This document shows positions 6,685 to 14,294 of a stretch of DNA of 43,172 nt, in pieces; positions within the stretch are counted from its first letter, which is position 1, and the number at the start of each line of letters is the position of its first letter. Source of the stretch: Cytophagales bacterium (lineage in GTDB: Bacteria; Bacteroidota; Bacteroidia; Cytophagales; Spirosomataceae); the NCBI GenBank assembly GCA_013298125.1, contig JAAFJP010000043.1, forward strand, positions 1-43,172. Reading direction: 5' to 3'. Both the position numbers and the translations under genes were made by a program. Under the pieces are notes generated by a model. The model was not told the origin of the DNA and did no database searches. It saw only the letters and a program-made list of their open reading frames with translations.

Positions 6685-6876
6685 TTACTTTCTCGAATCT
6701 TTGGCAACGTGAATAATTCTGCCAATCAATCCAAAACTGGCAATCCCTCCAAAAATGACTATAATTAGTGTTTTTTCATTGATTCCCATTGAGAATAAGG
6801 ACATTACGCCCCAAATCACAAAAGCGATGAGCATGATTCCTGCGATTCCGAGGAGTATGTAAGCGATGTTTTTCAT
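6685..6876 (-). CDS. Small two-helix membrane protein, unknown function
   Basis: A 63-residue protein with two predicted membrane helices (about 3-29 and 36-52) joined by a short polar turn (GINEKT) and a basic C-terminal tail ending HVAKDSRK. I do not recognise a family. It precedes recX by 11 bases in the same direction and has its own promoter-like sequence at 6894-6924, so it is probably a real gene in an operon with recX. Nothing in the sequence suggests a functional connection. Confidence 0.7.
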   Translation of the reverse strand: MKNIAYILLGIAGIMLIAFVIWGVMSLFSMGINEKTLIIVIFGGIASFGLIGRIIHVAKDSRK

Positions 6877-6893
6877 GTTGTCTGAATTTTTAG

Positions 6894-6924
6894 TAAATAT
6901 ACAATCAACAATTTATATCAACAA
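6894..6924 (-). promoter_or_regulatory. Promoter of the small membrane protein and recX
   Basis: On the minus strand a TTG (6922-6924) and TATATTTA (6894-6901, one mismatch to TAnnTTTG) are separated by 20 bases. They lie 18 bases upstream of the start codon at 6876. Confidence 0.5.
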
Positions 6925-6957
6925 TGTTCTTGATTTTTCATTAATTTTATAGCTGGT

Positions 6958-7037
6958 GGCTTTCGGCAGTCGGCTATCAGCTGTCAGCCAAAACAAATTA
7001 CCGACAGCTGATAGCCGATTGCTGAAAGCTGAAAGCC
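6958..7037. repeat. Fold-back repeat, CGGCTATCAGCTGTC family
   Basis: The arm 6958-6985 (GGCTTTCGGCAGTCGGCTAT...) is complementary to 7003-7037 (GACAGCTGATAGCCGATTGC...) except for two mismatches and an extra GCTGAAA unit in the right arm. It is richer in G+C than the flanking DNA. It lies in the divergent gap before the oligopeptidase gene. Confidence 0.85.
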
Positions 7038-7056
7038 CACAACAAATCCATCAACA

Positions 7057-9204
7057 ATGAAAAACTTATCGCTCACAATCGGCGTTGCTTTGTTATTAGC
7101 ATCGTGCCAAAAAGAATCAAAAAAAGCTGTACCAATGAACCCAGACGTGATGAAAGCCCCGATGGCGGCAATAAAGCCTCACCCCATGACCCTCCACGGA
7201 GATACTCGTGAAGATAATTATTATTGGCTAAACGACCCCAAAAATCCAGAAGTTATCAAATACCTCAATGCCGAAAATGCCTATACTGATACCGTAATGG
7301 CTCCTACCAAGGCTTTTCAAGATAAACTTTTTGATGAAATGAAGGGTAGAGTTAAAGAAAAAGATGAGTCTGTGCCTGTGAAAGATGGTGATTATTATTA
7401 CTATTCAAAATACGTAGAAGGCGGAGAATACCCAGTCTATTGTCGTAAAAAAGGCTCTTTGGATGCCGCAGAGGAGATTTTGTTAGATGGTAATGCGATG
7501 GGGAAAGGCAAGACTTATTTCAACATCGGAGGCTACGATATATCTGACGATGAGCAAATTATGGCTTTTGGCGTTGATACGGTGAGTCGTAGAAATTATA
7601 CGCTGAGATTCAAGGATTTGAAAACGGGTAAAATCTTGAAAGACCAAATCAAAAATACCGAAGGCGGTTCGTATGCTTGGGCGACTGACAACAAGACGAT
7701 TTTCTACATGGTGCGTGACCCACAGACTTTGTTGGCATCAAAAGCCTATCGTCACGTTTTGGGAACTGACCCCAAAACGGACGTGTTGGTTTATACAGAA
7801 AAAGACCCACAATTTTATACAGGAATCGGCAGAACGAAATCGAAGAAATATATTATTTCGGTTTCTGACCATAACGGCGTTTCGACGGAGTATCGTTTGT
7901 TAGATGCTTCAAATCCTACGGGGAAATTTGAGGTATTTTATCCAAGAAAACACGGTTTGCAGTACGATATTGAGCATTTTGGCAGTAAATTTTATGTGAG
8001 AACAAATGCCGATGGAGCTACAAACTTCAAATTAATGGAGGTTGAGGAAGGCAAAACTGCCGATATGAAAAACTGGAAAGAGGTGATTGCCCACCGTGCT
8101 GATACGTATTTGGACGGTATGGAAGTTTTCAAAAATCATTTGGTTTTGCAGGAAAGAAGAAACGCTCTTTTGCACCTCAGAATCATCAATCAGACCGACA
8201 AAAAAGAACATTACGTAAAATTTGATGAACCTGCCTATGATGCGGGAGTGAGTGCAAATCCAGATTTTGAGACCAATATTTTACGTTTTAGCTATACTTC
8301 TTTGACTACGCCAAGCTCAACTTTCGACTATAACATGGACACGAAAGAAGACAAATTGATGAAAGAACAAGAGGTTTTGGGCGAGTTCAACAAAGGTGAT
8401 TATGTGACGGAAAGACTCTTCGCAACGGCTCGTGATGGCGTGAAAGTGCCTGTGTCGATTGTCTATAAAAAAGGCTTCAAGAAGGACGGTTCGCAACCAC
8501 TTTTGCAGTACGCTTATGGTTCGTATGGCTACTCGACTGACCCTTATTTCTCGGCGGCTCGTCTGAGTTTATTGAATCGTGGTTTTGCCTTTGCGATTGC
8601 CCACATCAGAGGTGGACAAGAGATGGGTCGTCAATGGTATGAAGACGGGAAGTTGTTGAAAAAGATGAATACTTTTAACGATTTTATTGACGTTTCAGAG
8701 TTTTTGATAAAAGAAAAATTTACGACAAAAGAGAAATTATTTGCCAATGGAGGCTCTGCGGGCGGTTTATTGATGGGTGCAATTACAAATATGCGTCCAG
8801 ATTTATACAGAGGAATCGTGGCGGGTGTGCCTTTTGTGGATGTGGTTACTACGATGTTAGATGAGACTATTCCCCTAACAACGGGCGAATGGGAAGAGTG
8901 GGGAAATCCTAAAAATAAGGTTTATTACGACTACATGAAATCCTATTCTCCGATTGATAATGTGGTTAAAAAGGACTATCCAAATCTATTGGTAACGTCA
9001 GGCTTGCACGACTCGCAAGTGCAATATTTTGAGCCAGCCAAGTGGGTTTCTAAGCTCAGAGCCTTGAAAACGGATAAAAATGTACTCCTTTTTCATTGCG
9101 ACATGGAGGCAGGACACGGCGGTGCATCTGGGCGTTTCAAGCGTTTTCATGATGTAGCGAGAGAGTATGCGTTTATGTTGAATTTGGTTGGGGTTGGTGA
9201 GTAG
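7057..9204 (+). CDS. ptrB: Oligopeptidase B-like S9A prolyl oligopeptidase family lipoprotein
   Basis: A 715-residue serine peptidase with an N-terminal seven-bladed propeller (about 60-450) and a C-terminal alpha/beta hydrolase domain (about 455-700). The catalytic triad is visible: S567 in ANGGSAGG, D652 in SGLHDSQV and H687 in EAGHGGASGR. The block PFVDVVTTMLDETIPLTTGE is characteristic of oligopeptidase B, which cleaves after Lys and Arg in short peptides. Unlike the cytoplasmic E. coli enzyme it begins with a lipoprotein signal peptide ending LLASC (Cys17), so it should be membrane-anchored outside the cytoplasm. The ATG at 7057 gives this signal peptide. A perfect 16-bp hairpin follows the stop. 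Confidence 0.95.
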   Translation: MKNLSLTIGVALLLASCQKESKKAVPMNPDVMKAPMAAIKPHPMTLHGDTREDNYYWLNDPKNPEVIKYLNAENAYTDTVMAPTKAFQDKLFDEMKGRVKEKDESVPVKDGDYYYYSKYVEGGEYPVYCRKKGSLDAAEEILLDGNAMGKGKTYFNIGGYDISDDEQIMAFGVDTVSRRNYTLRFKDLKTGKILKDQIKNTEGGSYAWATDNKTIFYMVRDPQTLLASKAYRHVLGTDPKTDVLVYTEKDPQFYTGIGRTKSKKYIISVSDHNGVSTEYRLLDASNPTGKFEVFYPRKHGLQYDIEHFGSKFYVRTNADGATNFKLMEVEEGKTADMKNWKEVIAHRADTYLDGMEVFKNHLVLQERRNALLHLRIINQTDKKEHYVKFDEPAYDAGVSANPDFETNILRFSYTSLTTPSSTFDYNMDTKEDKLMKEQEVLGEFNKGDYVTERLFATARDGVKVPVSIVYKKGFKKDGSQPLLQYAYGSYGYSTDPYFSAARLSLLNRGFAFAIAHIRGGQEMGRQWYEDGKLLKKMNTFNDFIDVSEFLIKEKFTTKEKLFANGGSAGGLLMGAITNMRPDLYRGIVAGVPFVDVVTTMLDETIPLTTGEWEEWGNPKNKVYYDYMKSYSPIDNVVKKDYPNLLVTSGLHDSQVQYFEPAKWVSKLRALKTDKNVLLFHCDMEAGHGGASGRFKRFHDVAREYAFMLNLVGVGE

Positions 9205-9206
9205 TT

Positions 9207-9246
9207 GTAATTTGAAGGGTTTGCAAAAGTAAACCCTTCAAATTAC
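9207..9246. terminator. Perfect hairpin after the oligopeptidase gene
   Basis: GTAATTTGAAGGGTTT and AAACCCTTCAAATTAC form a perfect 16-bp stem with an 8-base loop, two bases after the stop codon. There is no T run beyond the arm, so termination may be weak, or the element may be one of the fold-back repeats. Confidence 0.6.
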
Positions 9247-9332
9247 TTCCTTATTTAGTAAAATGAACTTCCAATATAATCAATAAATATTGTTTTTACT
9301 CATAAATTTAAAGGTTCAATTATTAGCTAACC

Positions 9333-10448
9333 ATGAAAAAATTAATTGTATTATTTCTATTCTTATCAATTTATTCTTCATTTTCACAAGCCAGTTTGAC
9401 TACAACTTATGAAAGTGTTTTAGGGTTTCGTATAAACTTAGGAGAAACATGGAGCAAAACCTCAAAGCATGATTTATTTTCAAAACTTAAAGAAGTCAAA
9501 AATTTGAAAACTAAACATATTTTCGATTTGGATATAGATAATTGTTTTCATAAAGCTTCTAATAATGATAACGGTTTTCCTTATTTTATTGTAAAAACTA
9601 TTTATAAAACATCCAAATATGAAGATGAATACGGTAAAGCAATGGAGGAGTTACAAAAGTTCATTTCACAAAAATCTGAAATTCAAAAAAGCAATATTGA
9701 TATAAAGGACACCTCCGATATAAATATAGAAGTAGGAAAATATTATAGAGAATCTACGATGAAAGTAATATTAAATCCTGTCGATATTGGAAGAGATGCA
9801 AAAGGGGATTTAATGGTAATCATGGGACTTTATTTTGGTAAGAATGCAAGTTTTATGGTAATATACTGTGATTATAAAAACGAATACAGCTCAGATAAAG
9901 GCAAAATATCACGAATATTCTCTTCTGTAAAAGATATCAGTTCAATTATGATTACAAGAGAATATTTAGAAACACATAACAAAGCTACACAGTTTTATAA
10001 TGACGGTGTAAAATCATCTAATAGCGAAGATGCAGTTAAATTATTTACAAGAGCAATTGAAACTTATCCAAAAGAGGATTCTGTTTTTATAGCAAGTTCT
10101 TTTTATAACAGAGCAATTAGTAAAAAACAGCTTAGAGAAATTGATTTGAATGATATTGTTGAAGATTACACCAATTCAATTGAATATGATCCTTTTCATT
10201 ATCAATCTTACACAAATAGAGGTTATATAAAATTTCATAAAAATGATTGCTATGGAGCAATTGATGATTTTGAAAAAACAATCAAATTCGATAATTATAT
10301 ATCTTATTTTTCACCTATTGCAATAGGAAACAAAGGACTTGCAATGTTAACGTTACGTCAAGATGGTTGCCCATACTTAAAAGAAGCCATTGATTTGGGA
10401 AATCAAAAAGTGATTGAAATTTATAAAAATAACTGTGAAAAAAAGTAG
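9333..10448 (+). CDS. Secreted protein with C-terminal TPR repeats, unknown function
   Basis: A 371-residue protein with a clear signal peptide (MKKLIVLFLFLSIYSSFSQA). The middle (about 25-205) has no motif I recognise. The C-terminal third (about 215-365) shows TPR-like helical repeats, for example THNKATQFYNDGVKSSNSED, SFYNRAISKKQLREIDLND and YTNRGYIKFHKNDCYGAIDD. TPRs bind proteins; the partner is unknown. It probably resides in the periplasm or on the cell surface. The gene is notably A+T-rich compared with the oligopeptidase gene. I saw no clear promoter box. Confidence 0.85.
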   Translation: MKKLIVLFLFLSIYSSFSQASLTTTYESVLGFRINLGETWSKTSKHDLFSKLKEVKNLKTKHIFDLDIDNCFHKASNNDNGFPYFIVKTIYKTSKYEDEYGKAMEELQKFISQKSEIQKSNIDIKDTSDINIEVGKYYRESTMKVILNPVDIGRDAKGDLMVIMGLYFGKNASFMVIYCDYKNEYSSDKGKISRIFSSVKDISSIMITREYLETHNKATQFYNDGVKSSNSEDAVKLFTRAIETYPKEDSVFIASSFYNRAISKKQLREIDLNDIVEDYTNSIEYDPFHYQSYTNRGYIKFHKNDCYGAIDDFEKTIKFDNYISYFSPIAIGNKGLAMLTLRQDGCPYLKEAIDLGNQKVIEIYKNNCEKK

Positions 10449-10465
10449 CTTTCACAATTTAAAAT

Positions 10466-10824
10466 ATGAAAAATCAAGCTCTTATTAACAAATTAAATGA
10501 AATCTCACAAGTGGATAATTCTTGGCGAGAGGAGGCTAAATTTTACAGAAACAACAAAGAATGGCTTGATCGTTCCGCAAATATTGCCATCACAATTTTA
10601 AGCACTTTACGTCATAATCGTAAAGAAAATCGTTTCCCAAACACCCAAAAGGACTTGGCTGAACTCATGAATATCACGCCTCAATAAGTGAATAAAATGG
10701 TAAAAGGTACAGAAATTTAACCCTTGAAACGATTAGTCGTGTTGAGAAAGCCCTTGATATTCAGTTGATTGAGATTCATCGTGAATCTAAAAAGATTGTT
10801 GTTGAAGAAATGGAGTTGGCTTAG
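10466..10824 (+). pseudogene. Broken XRE-type helix-turn-helix regulator gene
   Basis: The first 73 codons read as a small HTH protein (NTQKDLAELMNITPQ) and stop at TAA 10685-10687. The protein sense continues past the stop (VNKMVKGTE). After one missing base in the A run near 10712 it resumes in another frame: LTLETISRVEKALDIQLIEI, to a stop at 10822-10824. Restoring one codon and one base gives a complete regulator of about 119 residues with the classic TPQ-VNKMVKG-LTLETISR-EKAL pattern. Two independent lesions make decay likelier than a single sequencing error. The remaining N-terminal fragment could still be translated. It lies 17 bases after the TPR gene. Confidence 0.82.
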
Positions 10825-10836
10825 GGGTGTTTAAAT

Positions 10837-10880
10837 AAAATACGGATTGTTTTGTTGCATAACAAAACAATCCGTATTTT
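10837..10880 (+). terminator. Perfect 20-bp terminator hairpin containing a promoter
   Basis: The arms 10837-10856 and 10861-10880 are perfectly complementary over 20 bases (ACGGATTGTTTTGTT in the left arm), with the loop GCAT and T-rich 3' arm and tail. It ends the transcript of the broken HTH gene. The same DNA holds the promoter of the next small genes (10852-10882). Confidence 0.85.
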
Positions 10881-10882
10881 TG
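10852..10882 (+). promoter_or_regulatory. Promoter embedded in the terminator hairpin
   Basis: A TTG (10852-10854) in the left hairpin arm and TATTTTTG (10875-10882), which begins in the right arm, are separated by exactly 20 bases. This fully matches the Bacteroidota promoter pattern. The start codon at 10905 follows 22 bases later. Confidence 0.6.
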
Positions 10883-10904
10883 TATATGAATAAACCACAA
10901 AATA

Positions 10905-11090
10905 ATGGAAGACAAAATCAAACATTTGATTGCTCAATATCTAACCGAAATATCCATGAGCAAGTTAAAACTGCAAAATTATGCCTCTCTTGATTTATTG
11001 ACAGATGATATTGTAAACGAAGAATTGGAGCTTCAAGAAGATTTGAATGACAGAGTGGAAAAATTACGAGATATTTTAAAGAAATTGTAA
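10905..11090 (+). CDS. Small acidic helical protein, unknown function
   Basis: A 61-residue protein with no recognised family. It is predicted to be all-helical, with a charged C-terminal half (EELELQEDLNDRVEKLRDIL) that could form a coiled coil. It starts 22 bases after a well-formed promoter and is followed after 17 bases by another unknown gene in the same direction. Together with the broken HTH gene upstream they form a short unexplained segment. Confidence 0.55.
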   Translation: MEDKIKHLIAQYLTEISMSKLKLQNYASLDLLTDDIVNEELELQEDLNDRVEKLRDILKKL

Positions 11091-11107
11091 AACACAATGA
11101 AAAGGAT

Positions 11108-11539
11108 ATGAAGAAGTTAAAACAAATAATAAAAAATCTAAACGATGCCATAACACTTGAAGAAGTGGATAAAGCCAGTAAAGAAGCCAGTGAACATTAT
11201 CAATTATTGACTAATTCAGAGGAGAAAGAGATGTTGAAACAAGCTATCATGGCGGGTTTTGAAAAATCTAAAAAGAAAGTTGAGAAACTTAATAAGGAAT
11301 ATGACACTATCATGGCTCAGTTTGAAGATTCAAAACAAATTTCAATTGCAGTAGATGGTAAAGAATATTCTCTAAATGATTGGGTTACGATTCAAAATTA
11401 TTGTAAAATGTTTGATATTGAGAGTACCAGTGTGGTTACAAACTGGATAAAAAGAGGAAAAATCCCGAGTGAAAATATCTTGGATTTGAAGGAACTGAAC
11501 AATATTAGATTGGTGAAAGCCATTGCTTATAGAGCGTAA
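11108..11539 (+). CDS. Unknown protein with helical N-terminus and possible DNA-binding C-terminus
   Basis: A 143-residue protein. Residues 1-90 are strongly helical and charged (coiled-coil-like, EKSKKKVEKLNKEYDTIMAQ). Residues about 95-143 contain VDGKEYSLNDWVTIQNYCKM followed by STSVVTNWIKRGKIP. That arrangement resembles a MerR/excisionase-type winged helix-turn-helix: a helix choosing a tract, then a TNWIKRGKIP wing. The DNA-binding idea is pattern recognition, not a family match. The stop lies two bases before the start of the dehydrogenase gene. Confidence 0.6.
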   Translation: MKKLKQIIKNLNDAITLEEVDKASKEASEHYQLLTNSEEKEMLKQAIMAGFEKSKKKVEKLNKEYDTIMAQFEDSKQISIAVDGKEYSLNDWVTIQNYCKMFDIESTSVVTNWIKRGKIPSENILDLKELNNIRLVKAIAYRA

Positions 11540-11541
11540 TT

Positions 11542-12333
11542 ATGACAATCATAAAAAACAAAACCGTCTGGATTACAGGAGCTTCGTCAGGAATTGGCGA
11601 AGCTCTTGCGTATCAATTTGCCAAAGAAGGAGCAAAGTTAGTGCTTTCGGCAAGGCGTGAATCTGAATTACAGCGAGTTGCGGATGCGATAGGTTTATCT
11701 GAAAAAGACATTTTGGTCTTGCCAATGGATATGCTCGAATTTGAGCATTTTCCTGATAAAGTCAAAACCGTTATTGAACATTTTGGACAAATTGATTTCG
11801 TTGTACAGAATGCTGGAATCTCACAACGCTCGTACGTGAAGGACACTAAATTTCAAGTCTATCGGGATTTGATGGAATTAGATTTTTTTAGTGTGATTGC
11901 CTTCACACAGGCACTCCTACCACACATGAGCGAGCGTAAGGAAGGGCATTTTGTCGTAATTAGTAGTATTGCGGGTAAAATTGGGGTTCCTTTACGTGGA
12001 GGTTACGGAGCTGCCAAACACGCCATTATCGCCTTTTTTGATTCACTCAGGGCGGAAGTTTGGCAAGATAATATCAATGTCACCACTATTTGTCCAGGCT
12101 ATATTTTAACCCAAATATCTGTGAATGCCTTAGATTCTTCGGGCAACAAACACGGCAAAATGGACGATAACCAAGCCAACGGTATGACGGCAGATGTTTT
12201 CGCCAAAAAAGCCATGAGAGCCATTTTGAGCAATAAAAAGGAAGTTTATATTGGTGGAGCTTATGAGGTTTTTGGCGTTTATTTGAAGCGTTTTTTGCCT
12301 TCTTTGGTTTATCGGTTGGTTCGGAAGAAATAA
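11542..12333 (+). CDS. Short-chain dehydrogenase/reductase (SDR) family oxidoreductase
   Basis: A 263-residue classical SDR. The Rossmann nucleotide-binding motif TGASSGIG is at about 11-18, the NAG motif follows in VVQNAGIS (about 88-95), a Ser in VISSIAGKIG (about 140-149) and the catalytic YGAAK (Tyr/Lys) at about 155-159. SARRESEL after beta-2 has basic residues, suggesting NADP(H). Its length and C-terminal tail resemble DHRS7-like SDRs. The substrate cannot be predicted. It follows the preceding gene by two bases and is probably co-transcribed. It converges on the GSCFA gene with only five bases between the stops. Confidence 0.93.
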   Translation: MTIIKNKTVWITGASSGIGEALAYQFAKEGAKLVLSARRESELQRVADAIGLSEKDILVLPMDMLEFEHFPDKVKTVIEHFGQIDFVVQNAGISQRSYVKDTKFQVYRDLMELDFFSVIAFTQALLPHMSERKEGHFVVISSIAGKIGVPLRGGYGAAKHAIIAFFDSLRAEVWQDNINVTTICPGYILTQISVNALDSSGNKHGKMDDNQANGMTADVFAKKAMRAILSNKKEVYIGGAYEVFGVYLKRFLPSLVYRLVRKK

Positions 12334-12338
12334 AGGGA

Positions 12339-13313
12339 TTACCCCACCAATTTCTGTCGAACAAAACTCACTTCCTCCCGCACATCAACTCGTCCAGAAA
12401 TCTTCATCAAATCTTCCAATAATTTCTTCAAAAACGTTTGGTGACTTTCTGATTTTTCATTGAAAGGACGGTGATTTAGTGAGTTTTGAATTGAAGTCCA
12501 TTCTTTGGTGAAATCTTTTAAATCTTCATCAAAATAGGTTTCTATAAATTTCTCAAAAATGTATTGCTCCGCTACTTCGTTGGGGTGGATTAGGTCTGAT
12601 TTGTAGAAACGATAATCACGCAAATCATCCACCATGATTTCGTAAGATGGAAAATACTCAACATTCTCATAATCAGTGGTTAAATAATGACAAGCGGCTC
12701 TGAGAATGGATTTTGAAACCTGATTTTCGGGTACGCCGTCCTTCGTGTGTCTGACAGGCGAGACGGTCAGAATTATTGTTAAATCGGGATTGATTTCCTT
12801 TAATTCTTTATGCAAAACGGCAAACCCTTTACAAATATCTTTCACACTCAACAGTTCTTTTTCAAATAAACTATTGGGCATTTTATGACAATTGGCTATG
12901 TAAGTTTGTGGATTTAACAGTCTGTAAATAAAGGCTGTTCCGAAGGTGATAAGGAGATAATTGGTCGTCGGTAATTGGCATTTAATTCCAAATAAAGTTT
13001 GGTCAATTTGATTACGTAACGTCTCTTTTGAATTACTAAAAAACTGCGAATGAAAATCATAGTGCAACCACATTTTTTGATTTTCTATGTACAAACGTTC
13101 ATCTGCCTGTGTGTAGGTAGGCGATAGAATTTTGAAAATAGAAAGTGGATTAAAAAGCGTTCCAAAGGGATTGACGATAATATCTAATTTGTTATGTCTC
13201 AACTGATTGCCCACTACATCCGCAAAACAAGATCCCATCGTCAAGAGCTGAGATTCAAGTGAAACCTTGTACTTTGACGATGGGATATGGAAGGTTGTTC
13301 TGAAATTTTGCAT
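12339..13313 (-). CDS. GSCFA domain-containing protein
   Basis: A 324-residue protein with the defining motif in LLTMGSCFADVVGNQL (about 24-39) followed by NPFGTLFNPLSI. Further conserved stretches are LITFGTAFIYRL and the segment ILTVSPVRHTKDG; RFYKSDLIHPNEVAEQYIF near the C-terminus carries the D-x-x-H typical of SGNH-like hydrolases. GSCFA proteins are therefore probably SGNH-type esterases or hydrolases, but no substrate is established. It has no signal peptide. It is the last gene of an operon with the DUF4249 lipoprotein (10 bases upstream) and the TonB-dependent receptor. Confidence 0.9.
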   Translation of the reverse strand: MQNFRTTFHIPSSKYKVSLESQLLTMGSCFADVVGNQLRHNKLDIIVNPFGTLFNPLSIFKILSPTYTQADERLYIENQKMWLHYDFHSQFFSNSKETLRNQIDQTLFGIKCQLPTTNYLLITFGTAFIYRLLNPQTYIANCHKMPNSLFEKELLSVKDICKGFAVLHKELKEINPDLTIILTVSPVRHTKDGVPENQVSKSILRAACHYLTTDYENVEYFPSYEIMVDDLRDYRFYKSDLIHPNEVAEQYIFEKFIETYFDEDLKDFTKEWTSIQNSLNHRPFNEKSESHQTFLKKLLEDLMKISGRVDVREEVSFVRQKLVG

Positions 13314-13323
13314 TGGTTTTATC

Positions 13324-14187
13324 CTATCTCTCCTTCACCTGAAATCTCAACGTATCACCATTGATTCCTGTAAAAATTCCGAGACCGTTTGTGATAGTAG
13401 TTGGAGGGGTGCTGATATTTTGTGAGGTGCTTCCTGTACTATTGTAAAGAGCCGCATAGTCTGGATTTACTTTCAATAGCACCACGTTATATCTTCCAAA
13501 ATACTGAAATTGTTGTGAACGCAAACGGGTCGTAGTTCCTTGAACGGGCTGACTTCTAAAACGACGATTAAATTCATTGAATGTAGCCGTTGAAGAGGTC
13601 GGTAATGTTACTACCAAGTCAGGAGTTGATTCAATGTTATCTGCCACTACAAAATGATATTCGTTACTCGGATTTGTCCATGATAAATTGACATCAACGT
13701 TCCCATCCAAATCCCGCCCAAAACCGCTGGTGATGACTTGACGAGTACGTACAATTGAAGCAATATCAGATTTTAAACCTACTGGTTTCGTAGGAATTAT
13801 GGTACTGGCAGAAATCGTTTTCCCATTATAATCAAATGACAATGAGTACGTTACGCCAGCTTTTAGTTTCACATTTGGCTCTGAACGATACAAGGAATCT
13901 GTCCCTTGATAAGGCTTTAATAAGTACGTTTGTCCATCGCTACCACTTACTTTGATAGAGAGTCCAGCAATTAAGGTTTCTTTGTTTGACAAATCTTCAT
14001 TAAAAGCAATCTCTTTCTTTACCTTGATGGCAATGGGCTGATTTGGCACTAAATACCCCTCCACAACAGGTTTAGCCCCTCCTGGAATAGTATTCGATTC
14101 TTTCTCGCAGGCAGTCAAAAGTCCCAATCCCAACGCTAAGGTTGTGGTTAGGTTGAGGAATGTTTTATATGTTGAATATGATTTCAT
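13324..14187 (-). CDS. DUF4249 lipoprotein, partner of the TonB-dependent receptor
   Basis: A 287-residue protein with a lipoprotein signal peptide ending GLLTAC, then the sequence of a DUF4249 protein (KPVVEGYLVPNQPIAIKVKK near the mature N-terminus, followed by beta-rich repeats). DUF4249 proteins are encoded next to TonB-dependent receptors in Bacteroidota and are thought to be outer-membrane accessory lipoproteins; their ligands are unknown. I start at the ATG at 14187. The longer frame to 14226 would translate part of an intergenic inverted repeat (MERGAGGEVRHKE). It sits between the receptor and GSCFA in one operon, with the repeat at 14202-14288 inserted between receptor and this gene. 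Confidence 0.9.
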   Translation of the reverse strand: MKSYSTYKTFLNLTTTLALGLGLLTACEKESNTIPGGAKPVVEGYLVPNQPIAIKVKKEIAFNEDLSNKETLIAGLSIKVSGSDGQTYLLKPYQGTDSLYRSEPNVKLKAGVTYSLSFDYNGKTISASTIIPTKPVGLKSDIASIVRTRQVITSGFGRDLDGNVDVNLSWTNPSNEYHFVVADNIESTPDLVVTLPTSSTATFNEFNRRFRSQPVQGTTTRLRSQQFQYFGRYNVVLLKVNPDYAALYNSTGSTSQNISTPPTTITNGLGIFTGINGDTLRFQVKER

Positions 14188-14201
14188 TTCTTTATGTCTT
14201 A

Positions 14202-14288
14202 CCTCACCCCCTGCCCCCCTCTCCATTAGAGAGGGGGAGAAATCGAACGAATGCTCCCCTCTCTAATGGAGAGGGGCGGGGGGTGAGG
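14202..14288. repeat. Fold-back repeat, G+C-rich CCTCACCCCC family
   Basis: The arm 14202-14238 (CCTCACCCCCTGCCCCCCTC...) is complementary to 14254-14288 apart from one or two base differences. It carries ATTAGAGAGG in its inner part. The base composition is strikingly G+C-rich in an A+T-rich genome. It sits inside an operon between two minus-strand genes. Similar CCTCACCCCC...CTCTCC repeats are common in Bacteroidota genomes. Confidence 0.88.
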
Positions 14289-14294
14289 TTTCCT

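Noticed and set aside
14188-14226. Earlier start for the DUF4249 gene
   Set aside because: The extra codons translate the arm of an inverted repeat and would bury the lipoprotein signal peptide.
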